The notes under the pieces are model-generated. The model worked only from the letters and a program-made list of their open reading frames with translations, was not told the DNA's origin and ran no database searches. From Palsa-1400 sp036008545 (GTDB lineage Bacteria; Verrucomicrobiota; Verrucomicrobiia; Limisphaerales; Palsa-1400), in NCBI GenBank assembly GCA_036008545.1, contig DASYNM010000585.1, forward strand, positions 1 through 20,692: DNA of 20,692 nucleotides, given 5' to 3'. Shown here piece after piece: positions 14,070 to 20,692 of the stretch. Positions within the stretch are counted from its first letter, which is position 1. Every line of letters starts with the position of its first letter. The translations under genes and the position numbers were made by a program.

Positions 14070-15979
14070 GGCTTAAGTAGCGACTTGGCTGGTTTTGCCT
14101 TGGCAAGCGGCTTGGCTAAAGCCGGGTTCGGCGGAGCATTGGTTGGTTTTGGCTTTAAGGAAGACACGAAGTAGGGGCCGAACGCCATGAAGCGGTTGGT
14201 CTTGGGCTGCCAAATCATGTAGTCGGAATTGGAAATGACATATTGGTCGTTGCGAGCCACGGGCGCGCCGGTAAGTTTGACCTCGTCCGCGGCCACTGTG
14301 TAAACCGCTCGCTCGCCGGTGGCGTGAATGGCCTGGTTCGTCTTGACTTGATCGATCACGACGTGGCGCTCGGCCACCGCGCGTTCAAGCTGATTGGTCA
14401 CGGGCGACATATAAGCGGTGGCGATTTCGGCAGTCAGTTGATCGCGCGGTTCCGCCGTATTGGTGCCGAACTGCTTGAGGACGACATTGGTCTCGGCCAG
14501 AAAATCTGTCCAAAGCTTGGTGATCGGCGAGCGATGGGCCGTCAACTTGACACAGTCGATCGTTTTGATCCGGCCAAACTTGTCGGGCGCCGTTTCGCCG
14601 TGGACATGCCCGCGGGCGATGGCGGTTTTGACCTCGTTGCTGATCAACTCCACATCCAGTTTGTCGGAGATAAGCGTGTCGCGCAGCACGCCGTCGTCCA
14701 CGAGCCTGGTTTTGACGTGATCGGTGGCGACGGCCAGGTTGGTTTGATAATCGAGGTCCTCGGAGTCCACGTAGAGCCACTGGTTGGTGTGGGTGGAGCC
14801 GGTCATCTGGATTTTCAAATGCGAGTCGCCGCGGGCGTGATACATTTTGTTGGTGGCATCGGCCCTGAGAATCTTCCCCGTGATGTCCATCTGCTCCTTC
14901 CACCACCTTGCGTTGCCGGTCAGTTCCAACAAATCGTTGGTCCGCACGTAATCGGCCTGATCACCGGTGGCGCTGCTTTTGTCCTCCTGATTGACGATCA
15001 GGATATTGCCCGTGGCGTGCATCGCTTCCACCGGCCCGTTGGTGGGAGGCCATTGCAAGGTGGCAAAATCGGCCCACAACTCCCGGTAACCGTTGGTGCC
15101 CACGATGGGCGGGACGCCGGGCTGCTGCGGGGCGTTGGGCCACCAGACGCGGACGTTGCCGATGGCGGTCAGAAAATGATGGGTGCTGTCATATACAAAT
15201 TTTTCCGCGCGCGCTTTTTCGTCGCCGTTATGCCACCAGGCGCCGCCAGTCATCTCAATCATCTCACTGCCGTTGGTCACGTAATAAAACGACCTGGGGC
15301 CGGTCGCCCAGCCAATGTTGGTGGTCGTCATGATGACGTTGTCCTGGGCTAGGATCGTTTGGATGGCGCTGTTCGAAGTCATTTGGATGTCAAGCCGTTC
15401 GGAGGTCAGGTCCAATTGCACGTCAATCGCGTGAACTTTCCCGAAGTAATTGACAAAGTTGGACTGGTAATCGAAATGAGCACGCTCGGAAAAAATCTTC
15501 AGAATTTGTTCCGGCGCTCCCGGCGCATTAGTCTTTGCGCCCTTTAACGCTGTGGTCTTGAGCAACGATCTGTGGACGCGCGTCTCCACTTTGTTGGAAA
15601 TATCCAGCGTATGGTTGGTCTCAATGAACAGGAAACCCTCGCCCTGCACCCAGACATTGGTCGTCGGCGTGAACAGCACGATTGGCCCAGTGTCCCAGGC
15701 CCGGTGGCTGGCCTGGTCGATGTGGCATTCCGGAGCCTGGCCAATTAATTGCAGCTCATTGGAGGGGCCGCTGCGGAAGGATTTCATCAGAAATGGCGTC
15801 ACCTTATCGTCGTGCTCCGCCATGTTGACCCTGGTGTCGCCGCTCAGGAGAAGTTCAAGCTCCGGGCCGTTCGGCGTCTGGCGTTCGATGATGATGCGCG
15901 TCTTGAGGTCGGGCGGGACTTGCGCTTGCAGCAGCCCAGCCGCAGCCACAGTCAGCACAATCCACAGGCTCGTCTTCAT
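14066..15979 (-). CDS. Large LptA/OstA-like periplasmic protein (possible LptC-LptA fusion)
   Basis: 637 residues beginning with a signal peptide (M-K-T-S-L-W-I-V-L-T-V-A-A-A-G-L-L-Q-A, cleavage before Q-V-P-P-D). The body is a long run of short beta-strands with OstA/LptA features: repeated A-x-G-N/A-x-G-D blocks such as D-N-V-I-M-T-T-T-N, A-I-G-N-V-R-V-W-W, H-A-T-G-N-I-L-I-V, L-T-G-N-A-R-W-W, A-R-G-D-S-H-L and A-R-G-H-V-H-G. LptA forms the periplasmic bridge that carries LPS to the outer membrane. E. coli LptA is about 185 residues, so this protein is over three times longer and may combine LptC-like and several LptA-like modules. It starts four bases inside the kdsA stop (ATGA) and ends four bases inside the lptB start. 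The LPS-bridge role is strongly suggested by fold and operon; the domain count is inference. Confidence 0.85.
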   Translation of the reverse strand: MKTSLWIVLTVAAAGLLQAQVPPDLKTRIIIERQTPNGPELELLLSGDTRVNMAEHDDKVTPFLMKSFRSGPSNELQLIGQAPECHIDQASHRAWDTGPIVLFTPTTNVWVQGEGFLFIETNHTLDISNKVETRVHRSLLKTTALKGAKTNAPGAPEQILKIFSERAHFDYQSNFVNYFGKVHAIDVQLDLTSERLDIQMTSNSAIQTILAQDNVIMTTTNIGWATGPRSFYYVTNGSEMIEMTGGAWWHNGDEKARAEKFVYDSTHHFLTAIGNVRVWWPNAPQQPGVPPIVGTNGYRELWADFATLQWPPTNGPVEAMHATGNILIVNQEDKSSATGDQADYVRTNDLLELTGNARWWKEQMDITGKILRADATNKMYHARGDSHLKIQMTGSTHTNQWLYVDSEDLDYQTNLAVATDHVKTRLVDDGVLRDTLISDKLDVELISNEVKTAIARGHVHGETAPDKFGRIKTIDCVKLTAHRSPITKLWTDFLAETNVVLKQFGTNTAEPRDQLTAEIATAYMSPVTNQLERAVAERHVVIDQVKTNQAIHATGERAVYTVAADEVKLTGAPVARNDQYVISNSDYMIWQPKTNRFMAFGPYFVSSLKPKPTNAPPNPALAKPLAKAKPAKSLLKP

Positions 15980-16809
15980 TTCACCTCGGGCAAACGACGG
16001 AGCAGGGCGTGCAGCTTGGTGAAGCCCGCCAAGAGCCGCGCCATGTTCGCCAACGGAATCATGTTAGGCCCGTCGCTCAGGGCCTCGTCCGGATTCGGAT
16101 GCGTCTCGATAAACAATCCGTCCACGCCCGCCGCCAGCGCGCAACGGGCCAGCACCGGCGCCATGTCACGCTGCCCGCCCGAGCGATCTCCGCCCGCGCC
16201 CGGCAATTGTACCGAGTGCGTCGCATCAAAAATGACCGGAAAACCAAATTGGCGCATGATCGGAATGGAGCGCATGTCGGCCACCAGATTGTTGTAGCCA
16301 AAGGTCGTGCCGCGCTCGGTCACGAGCAACTTGCGTCCGCCCGCCTCCACCGCTTTCTTGACAACCTGGCCCATCTCCTGCGGGGAAAGAAACTGTCCCT
16401 TTTTCAAATTGACGATCTTGCCGGTATGCACCGCTGCGGCAATCAAGTCGGTTTGCCGGCAAAGAAAAGCAGGGATTTGCAGCACATCGACCGCCGCTGC
16501 CGCCAAATGCACCTGGTCTTCGTTGTGAACATCCGTCAGCACCGGCACTTGCAGCTCGCGTCGGATTTTGGCCAGCACCCCCAAACCAGCGATGAGCCCC
16601 GGGCCGCGAAAAGTCCGGCCCGAGGAGCGATTGGCCTTATCGTAGCTGGCTTTGAAAATATAATTCACCCCCAAGTCACGGCAGGTTTTGCGCAACGACC
16701 TGGCGATCTGGAAACAAACCGCTTCACTTTCGATCACGCAAGGTCCTGCGATCAAAGTCAGTCGCTTTGATCCTTTCAACCGATTCCAGATGGCAGCATT
16801 GCTCAGCAC
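15976..16809 (-). CDS. kdsA: 3-deoxy-8-phosphooctulonate synthase (KDO-8-P synthase), metal-dependent type
   Basis: 277 residues from a GTG at 16809. It condenses phosphoenolpyruvate with arabinose 5-phosphate to give KDO-8-phosphate, the precursor of the LPS inner core. Motifs are L-I-A-G-P-C24-V-I-E-S, F-K-A-S-Y-D-K-A-N-R-S-S, D-A-T-H198-S-V-Q-L-P, F-I-E235-T-H-P-N-P and L-S-D246-G-P-N. Cys at position 24 (Asn in the E. coli enzyme) marks the metal-dependent class. C24, H198, E235 and D246 keep the same spacing as the metal ligands I recall for the Aquifex enzyme. The frame extends upstream to a TTG at 16881, but the extra 24 residues look unlike the family, so I chose the GTG. It leads the kdsA-lptA-like-lptB operon. 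Confidence 0.93.
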   Translation of the reverse strand: MLSNAAIWNRLKGSKRLTLIAGPCVIESEAVCFQIARSLRKTCRDLGVNYIFKASYDKANRSSGRTFRGPGLIAGLGVLAKIRRELQVPVLTDVHNEDQVHLAAAAVDVLQIPAFLCRQTDLIAAAVHTGKIVNLKKGQFLSPQEMGQVVKKAVEAGGRKLLVTERGTTFGYNNLVADMRSIPIMRQFGFPVIFDATHSVQLPGAGGDRSGGQRDMAPVLARCALAAGVDGLFIETHPNPDEALSDGPNMIPLANMARLLAGFTKLHALLRRLPEVK

Positions 16810-16886
16810 GTCGCTTCTGCCTTGGTTGTAACGGGAAAGGCGGTGACTCGCAAGAACATCCCCTGAACGACCAGGAAGCAAGAAAG

Positions 16887-17297
16887 CTAAGCTAGTGGGT
16901 CCACAACATGTACACCGGCCGGCTCAAAATGACGTTTGTCGTGGGTGGCGACTGTGTGCCCGTGAAATAATGCCGTGGCGGCAATCAAAGAATCCTCACA
17001 GGTCATGGTGCGGTTCCTGACCTTTAGCTCCGCGAGCAGTTGCTTCCATCGCACCAAAACGGGTTCGGTTAGTTGTTCCGTGGCTGGCGCGAGTTTCTGC
17101 CGCAGATTGGCCAGCCACTTGGCGAGGCTTGCTTTGTGTGTGCCAGGAGCGTGATCCAGCCCGAACTGCAACTCGGCGAATGAAACCACGCTCAGGAAAA
17201 TGTCCGCTTCGTTGTTCTCGATCCAATTCTCCAGTTTGCGCGGTATTTGCCTCCGCTCCAGCATGGACAACAGGTCCGTATCAATCAGGAAGCTCAC
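16887..17297 (-). CDS. vapC: VapC-type PIN-domain ribonuclease toxin
   Basis: 136 residues, standard size for a VapC toxin. The acidic metal-binding residues of the PIN fold are in place: D6 in F-L-I-D-T-D, E42 in S-F-A-E-L-Q-F-G, D102 in C-E-D-S-L-I-A-A-T-A and D120 in V-A-T-H-D-K-R-H-F. These toxins cut tRNA or rRNA under release from the antitoxin. The start is a GTG overlapping the antitoxin stop (GTGA, four bases), the usual coupled TA arrangement. The stop lies 77 bp before the kdsA start, so some read-through into the LPS operon is possible. The RNA target is unknown. Confidence 0.9.
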   Translation of the reverse strand: MSFLIDTDLLSMLERRQIPRKLENWIENNEADIFLSVVSFAELQFGLDHAPGTHKASLAKWLANLRQKLAPATEQLTEPVLVRWKQLLAELKVRNRTMTCEDSLIAATALFHGHTVATHDKRHFEPAGVHVVDPLA

Positions 17298-17542
17298 TTA
17301 AAGGGCAGGTGGTGCCGCTCAGGCGCTGGGATCGGAACCGGGCAGTTCGAGAAGAGCCTAAGCAGTCCGACAGCTCCGTGCCTTTTGACCGGTTTGGGCG
17401 TCAAGACGATGCTATTTTTGCCGTCGCGCATAGGCCGCACTTCGACCGTTCCGCCCTTGGACAAGCCGGAGGCATCGCGCCACCATTTCGGGAGCGTGCT
17501 CTGACCGACTTTGGAAACGGTCATGGTGTCCAGATCTTTCAT
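17294..17542 (-). CDS. vapB: AbrB/SpoVT-fold antitoxin (VapB-type)
   Basis: 82 residues. The N-terminal half (V-S-K-V-G-Q-S-T-L-P-K-W-W-R-D, then G-L-S-K-G-G-T-V-E-V-R and I-V-L-T-P-K) is the swapped-hairpin AbrB DNA-binding fold. The C-terminal half (P-V-K-R-H-G-A-V-G-L-L-R-L-F and a Pro-rich tail) should wrap the PIN toxin. It precedes vapC with a four-base overlap. An alternative ATG seven codons in (M-T-V-S-K) is possible. A perfect palindrome lies two bases upstream of the ATG and probably serves in autoregulation. Confidence 0.85.
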   Translation of the reverse strand: MKDLDTMTVSKVGQSTLPKWWRDASGLSKGGTVEVRPMRDGKNSIVLTPKPVKRHGAVGLLRLFSNCPVPIPAPERHHLPFK

Positions 17543-17544
17543 GA

Positions 17545-17561
17545 TTTAAGGATTCCTTAAA
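17545..17561. promoter_or_regulatory. Palindromic operator candidate at the vapBC start
   Basis: TTTAAGGATTCCTTAAA is an 8-bp perfect inverted repeat around one central base, ending two bases from the vapB ATG. On the minus strand it includes the AAGGA that would be the ribosome-binding site. A consensus TTGACA -35 box lies just upstream (17577-17572), though I see no good -10. AbrB-type antitoxins bind palindromes to repress their own operon; folding of the same repeat in mRNA could also mask the ribosome site. Confidence 0.55.
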
Positions 17562-17670
17562 ATGGAGTTCTTGTCAAGGACTAAGTCCTGGAATTCGGAG
17601 TCGTGAATGACAGCATTGCTTTGATGGCGGGTTGAAGCCAGGATTGGATTTCGCGCCGATCGCAGCATGA

Positions 17671-17700
17671 GATTAAGATTAGGATTAAGATTAAGATTAG
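17671..17700. repeat. GATTAR hexamer tandem repeat (5 units)
   Basis: Five perfect 6-bp units in the order GATTAA, GATTAG, GATTAA, GATTAA, GATTAG, directly followed by GAG. It lies in the gap between vapB and the ModC-like gene. The last unit plus GAG forms AGGAG (17699-17703), nine bases before the GTG start, so the repeat array supplies the Shine-Dalgarno sequence. Confidence 0.85.
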
Positions 17701-17712
17701 GAGTGAACCAAC

Positions 17713-18387
17713 GTGAAACTCCTGCTTAAGTCCATTTCACTCCCGCTTGCAGAGTTTGTGCTCCAAGTCGATGTCGAGCTCGCCGGGCAAGTGACGGCCA
17801 TTTTCGGCCCCTCTGGCGCAGGCAAAACCTCGTTGCTGGATTTGATTGCGGGTTTGCGCCGACCGCAGAGCGCGCTCATTCAACTGGATCAACGCGTGCT
17901 GACGGACACCTCACGCGGGCTGGCCCTGCCGCCGCGCGAGCGGGAGATTGGCTACGTGCCGCAAGACCTGGCGCTCTTCCCGCATTTGACCGTCCGCAAA
18001 AATCTTCTCTACGGCCGTAAGGCTTCGTCGCCGCAAGATGGGTTGTTTAGTTACGAGCATGTGGCTGCGGTTTTGGAAATTGCCCCGCTGGCGGGGCGCT
18101 CAGTCATGGAGCTTTCCGGCGGCGAAAAGCAGCGCGTCGCGCTGGCGCGGGCGTTGCTGAGCTCGCCCAAGCTCCTGCTGCTGGACGAGCCTCTGGCCGG
18201 TTTGGACACCGCGCTCAAGGCGAAGATCATTCCCTATCTGACGCGCGTGCGCGACGAATTCAAGGTGCCGATGCTCTACGTCAGCCATGACCGGCCCGAA
18301 ATCCAGGCTCTCTGCGACGAGGTGGTGGAATTGGAGCGCGGACAAGTGCTCCGAGTGCATATCAATTCCTTGAGCGGTTTCTCCTAA
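17713..18387 (+). CDS. ModC-like ABC transporter ATP-binding protein (short, no TOBE domain)
   Basis: 224 residues, one ABC ATPase domain. Walker A is G32-P-S-G-A-G-K38-T, the signature is L134-S-G-G-E-K-Q-R, Walker B is L-L-L-L-D-E-P, and the H-loop is V-S-H-D-R. The F-G-P-S-G-A-G-K-T-S-L-L-D-L-I-A-G-L-R-R-P opening and the L-P-P-R-E-R-E-I-G-Y-V-P-Q-D-L-A-L-F-P segment are those of molybdate ATPase ModC and close relatives. ModC usually has about 350 residues with a C-terminal Mop/TOBE oxyanion-binding domain; here the protein stops right after the ATPase domain. No modA or modB is nearby, so partner and substrate are unknown. The start is a GTG with AGGAG nine bases upstream. Confidence 0.85.
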   Translation: MKLLLKSISLPLAEFVLQVDVELAGQVTAIFGPSGAGKTSLLDLIAGLRRPQSALIQLDQRVLTDTSRGLALPPREREIGYVPQDLALFPHLTVRKNLLYGRKASSPQDGLFSYEHVAAVLEIAPLAGRSVMELSGGEKQRVALARALLSSPKLLLLDEPLAGLDTALKAKIIPYLTRVRDEFKVPMLYVSHDRPEIQALCDEVVELERGQVLRVHINSLSGFS

Positions 18388-18454
18388 TCACTTTGGATGG
18401 GCTTATTAGAAAGCTTGAAAGCAGACGCGTTCAAGGTTCCTCTGTTGTTCGATT

Positions 18455-19309
18455 ATGATGCATGACATGTGGAAAGTCATCTTTGACTTGACAGATCCAA
18501 AGACCAGAACCGGAGTGTTCTTTCTTGATTTGACGGATCCCGGCACCTTGGTTGGGGCGGGGTTCTATGGGCTTTTTGCCTTGGTGGCGGCCTGGCTGAT
18601 TGCCCGGGGCGTCAAGGTGGGCATCCACCGTTATCTCGACCGTCTCGAGAGAGCTGGCGCGGACGCCACCGGCATCCGGTTCCTGGGCAAATTGGCCAGC
18701 CTGGGAATTTACCTCGCCACCTTCGTTTTTTACGCGCATGTCATTCCTGGGCTAAGGACGCTGGGCACGTCGATGCTGGCCAGCTTGGGCGTGGCCTCGG
18801 TGGTGGTCGGACTGGCCGCGCAGAGCACGCTCGGCAATTTGATCGCGGGGATTTCCCTCGTCATTTACCGGCCATTCAAAGTCGGCGATCGGGTGCAGGT
18901 CTCGGCGCCGACCGGGCTGGAAACGGGAATAGTCTTGAACATCGATCTCGGTTACACTTTGCTGCGTACGGCGGACCAGCGTTTGCTGGTCATCCCGAAC
19001 AGCAGCATAGCCAGCCAAGCCAGCCTCAATCTTTCACTCACACAGCCGCGCACGCCGTGCGGTGTCTCACTCTACGTGGCCACCGGCAGCGACGCGGCCC
19101 GCGCGCGCCAGATTCTGCTCGAGGTGGCGAAGGCCCAAACCAAAATCGCGCAGGTGGACGGCTGCTACGTCACGCGCGTGACGAGCAGGGGCATCATTCT
19201 GACCCTGGCCGCCTCATGCGCCGACGCCGATGCCGTGCCCGGTGTGAAATCCAATCTGCTGGAAAATGCCAAAAAGCAATTTGACGCCGCAGGCATCCAT
19301 CTCGTATGA
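18455..19309 (+). CDS. MscS-family small-conductance mechanosensitive channel
   Basis: 284 residues. Three hydrophobic segments (about 31-54, 76-97, 104-138) precede a beta domain (about 140-190) and an alpha/beta C-terminal cage. The pore-lining third helix M-L-A-S-L-G-V-A-S-V-V-V-G-L-A-A-Q-S-T-L-G-N, the I-Y-R-P-F-K-V-G-D-R-V turn and the V-I-P-N-S-S motif are diagnostic of MscS. The channel releases solutes under hypo-osmotic membrane tension. The N-terminus contains D-L-T-D-P twice (11-15 and 25-29). In-frame ATGs also occur at codons 2 and 5; no strong ribosome site separates them. It stands alone, 67 bp after the ModC-like gene. Confidence 0.92.
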   Translation: MMHDMWKVIFDLTDPKTRTGVFFLDLTDPGTLVGAGFYGLFALVAAWLIARGVKVGIHRYLDRLERAGADATGIRFLGKLASLGIYLATFVFYAHVIPGLRTLGTSMLASLGVASVVVGLAAQSTLGNLIAGISLVIYRPFKVGDRVQVSAPTGLETGIVLNIDLGYTLLRTADQRLLVIPNSSIASQASLNLSLTQPRTPCGVSLYVATGSDAARARQILLEVAKAQTKIAQVDGCYVTRVTSRGIILTLAASCADADAVPGVKSNLLENAKKQFDAAGIHLV

Positions 19310-19357
19310 ATTGAAGTGGCCGCGGGCGCGGCTTGACCGGCGGTTCAAATTGCACCT

Positions 19358-20440
19358 ATGAGCGCAAAAGTTTTATTGCTTGTCGGAACTAAAAAAGGAT
19401 TGTTCCTCTTCACCAGCCCGGACCGTCGGCAATGGACCGCCAGTGGTCCTTTCCAACCCGGCCGTGAAGTCAATCACGCTGTATTTGACTCGCGCACCAG
19501 CCGCATTTTTGCCACGGCCAACGACTCCTGGTTCGGCTGCGAGGTTGTTTCCTCGCCGGATTTGGGCGGGCACTGGGAATCGGCCACGCTCAATCCCAAG
19601 TTTGCCGAAAGCTCCGGCCTGAAATTGGAACGCATCTGGCACATCGAACCGGGCCGCGCGAAGGAGCGTGGCGTTTTATACGCCGGCGTCGCGCCCGCCG
19701 CCTTGTTCCGCAGCGAAGACAACGGCCAGACTTGGGGCGAAGTGACCACGCTCACGGCTCACCCCACGCGCGCCAAATGGCATCCCGGCGCGGGAGGTCT
19801 ATGTTTGCATTCCATCGTCATCGATCACGGCCATTCCAATCGCATGTTCACGGGCATCTCGGCCGTCGGCGTCTTCCGCAGCGAAGACGGCGGGGCGGCG
19901 TGGGAAACGGCTAATCGAGGTACGCGCGCGGAGTTTCAGCCGGACAAATATCCCGAATACGGCCAATGCGTCCACAAGCTGCTGCTGTCGGGCGGTGCCA
20001 ATCCCGTTCTTTACCAGCAGAACCATTGCGGCGTCTATCGCAGCGCCGACGGCGGGCGCGCCTGGAACGAGATCACCGCGGGTTTGCCGTCGGATTTTGG
20101 ATTTCCGCTGGCGCTGCATCCCCGCCAGTCGGATACATTGTATGTCCTTCCCCTGCAAGGTGCGGAATTTCGTTGTCCGCCGGGACGGAAGCTGCGCGTC
20201 TTTCGCAGCCGCGACGCCGGGAAAACGTGGGCGGGGTTGAGCAACGGTTTGCCGGCGGACGATTTTTATGGCGGCGTCTATCGGGAAGGAATGGCCGCCG
20301 ATGCGCTCGACCCCGCCGGAATTTACTTCGGCACCAACAACGGCAAAGTCTTCAATTCCGACGACGAGGGGGAGAGTTGGCGAATGCTGGTGGACAACTT
20401 GCCGCCGGTATTTTCAGTGTCAGCGGCGGAGATTCAGTAA
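19358..20440 (+). CDS. Asp-box (BNR) beta-propeller protein, sialidase/VPS10-like
   Basis: 360 residues with six clear Asp-box motifs SxDxGxxW (starting at about residues 66, 119, 175, 229, 284 and 334) and a degenerate first copy S-P-D-R-R-Q-W at 20. Together these are consistent with a seven-bladed propeller. Similar proteins are annotated as exo-alpha-sialidase, photosystem II assembly-like or WD40/YVTN-like glycosyl-hydrolase proteins. The asparaginyl/arginine triad of true sialidases is not evident, so catalytic activity should not be assumed. There is no signal peptide at the ATG (M-S-A-K-V-L-L-L-V-G-T-K-K-G-L-F), so it is probably cytosolic. There is no clear ribosome site. A GC-rich perfect inverted repeat (GCCGCG/CGCGGC at 19319-19332) lies between MscS and this gene. 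Confidence 0.85.
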   Translation: MSAKVLLLVGTKKGLFLFTSPDRRQWTASGPFQPGREVNHAVFDSRTSRIFATANDSWFGCEVVSSPDLGGHWESATLNPKFAESSGLKLERIWHIEPGRAKERGVLYAGVAPAALFRSEDNGQTWGEVTTLTAHPTRAKWHPGAGGLCLHSIVIDHGHSNRMFTGISAVGVFRSEDGGAAWETANRGTRAEFQPDKYPEYGQCVHKLLLSGGANPVLYQQNHCGVYRSADGGRAWNEITAGLPSDFGFPLALHPRQSDTLYVLPLQGAEFRCPPGRKLRVFRSRDAGKTWAGLSNGLPADDFYGGVYREGMAADALDPAGIYFGTNNGKVFNSDDEGESWRMLVDNLPPVFSVSAAEIQ

Positions 20441-20516
20441 CGCAAGCTTCCTCCCACCGCACTCAACCTGCGCTAGACAGCGCTCCTTATTGGGGGCAGT
20501 TTATGACTGCTAAACC

Positions 20517-20692
20517 ATGTGGAAACAACGACGCAGAAAGAAGCTGTTGTCCACTCCATTTCCTCCTGACTGGAGGCGCATTTTGGAGGCGCACGTGCCT
20601 CTCTATCGTCGATTGCCCGAAGCGGATCGACGCGAATTGGAAAGTCTTGCCCAAGTTTTTCTAGCGGAGAAAAATTTTGAAGGTTGCGGCGG
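20517..20692 (+). CDS. MtfA/M90-type zinc peptidase (N-terminal part; runs off right edge)
   Basis: From ATG 20517 the frame is open to the last base, 58 codons. The text W-R-R-I-L-E-A-H-V-P-L-Y-R-R-L-P, then L-A-Q-V-F-L-A-E-K-N-F-E-G-C-G, is the characteristic N-terminal region of the MtfA-like M90 metallopeptidase family; in E. coli MtfA modulates the glucose PTS repressor Mlc. The HExxH zinc motif lies later in these proteins and is outside the window, so activity cannot be judged. The start is preceded by overlapping small inverted repeats and lacks an obvious Shine-Dalgarno. Confidence 0.85.
   Translation, partial: MWKQRRRKKLLSTPFPPDWRRILEAHVPLYRRLPEADRRELESLAQVFLAEKNFEGCG

Noticed and set aside
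12936..14174. 412-aa open frame on the plus strand
   Set aside because: It is antisense to lptB and the barrel gene, both of which are clearly real from their motifs.
14243..15352. 369-aa open frame on the plus strand
   Set aside because: It is antisense to the LptA-like gene, Gly/Val/His-rich as expected for a mirror frame, with no recognisable family.
16810..16881. Longer KdsA start at TTG 16881
   Set aside because: The extra 24 residues do not resemble the family, and the GTG at 16809 gives the normal length and ligand spacing.

Overview
The window is about 20.7 kb of GC-rich, densely packed bacterial chromosome. It carries genes on both strands and no tRNA or rRNA. LPS-synthesis and LPS-export genes (kdsA, a very large LptA/OstA-like protein, lptB) and an outer-membrane beta-barrel show a Gram-negative, diderm organism. 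The large LptA-like protein, the zinc-less GltX and DnaX, the FHA/zinc/membrane fusion protein, and the dispersed ACAGGATG-type and GAAGG-type intergenic hairpins together suggest Verrucomicrobiota, possibly near Pedosphaera/Limisphaerales. That placement is inference from gene style, not from a marker comparison.

Layout, left part (1-8.8 kb). A serine hydrolase (beta-lactamase fold) runs off the left edge on the minus strand. It is divergent from an FHA/zinc-motif/multi-membrane-span protein that has a good sigma70-like promoter. An M48 metallopeptidase converges on that gene with an 11-bp overlap. Next comes a two-gene operon (lat, amaB-like) that would convert L-lysine to 2-aminoadipate. 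A compact glutamyl-tRNA synthetase (minus strand) follows, divergent from an unrecognised 250-aa protein, which overlaps a convergent HAD phosphatase by 11 bp.

Middle part (8.8-16.9 kb). An inverted-repeat element separates the HAD gene from the classical dnaX-ybaB-recR replication/repair cluster (minus strand). Upstream of dnaX lies about 800 bp without a convincing gene. It holds two clusters of a 10-bp tandem repeat (GACTGRGTGC) with a second type of long inverted repeat between them. Next is a secreted or outer-membrane barrel protein, then the LPS operon kdsA-lptA-like-lptB, whose genes are joined by ATGA stop/start overlaps.

Right part (16.9-20.7 kb). A VapBC-type toxin-antitoxin pair (AbrB-fold antitoxin, PIN toxin) has a perfect palindrome just before the antitoxin start. 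It is followed by an orphan ModC-like ABC ATPase preceded by a GATTAR hexamer array, an MscS-type channel, and a seven-Asp-box beta-propeller protein. The first 58 codons of an MtfA/M90-type peptidase run off the right edge.

Most genes are ordinary housekeeping or envelope functions. The material most worth a second look is the repeat-rich region upstream of dnaX, the hairpin repeats, the zinc-less GltX and DnaX, and the FHA fusion protein. No clearly novel multi-gene system was identified.
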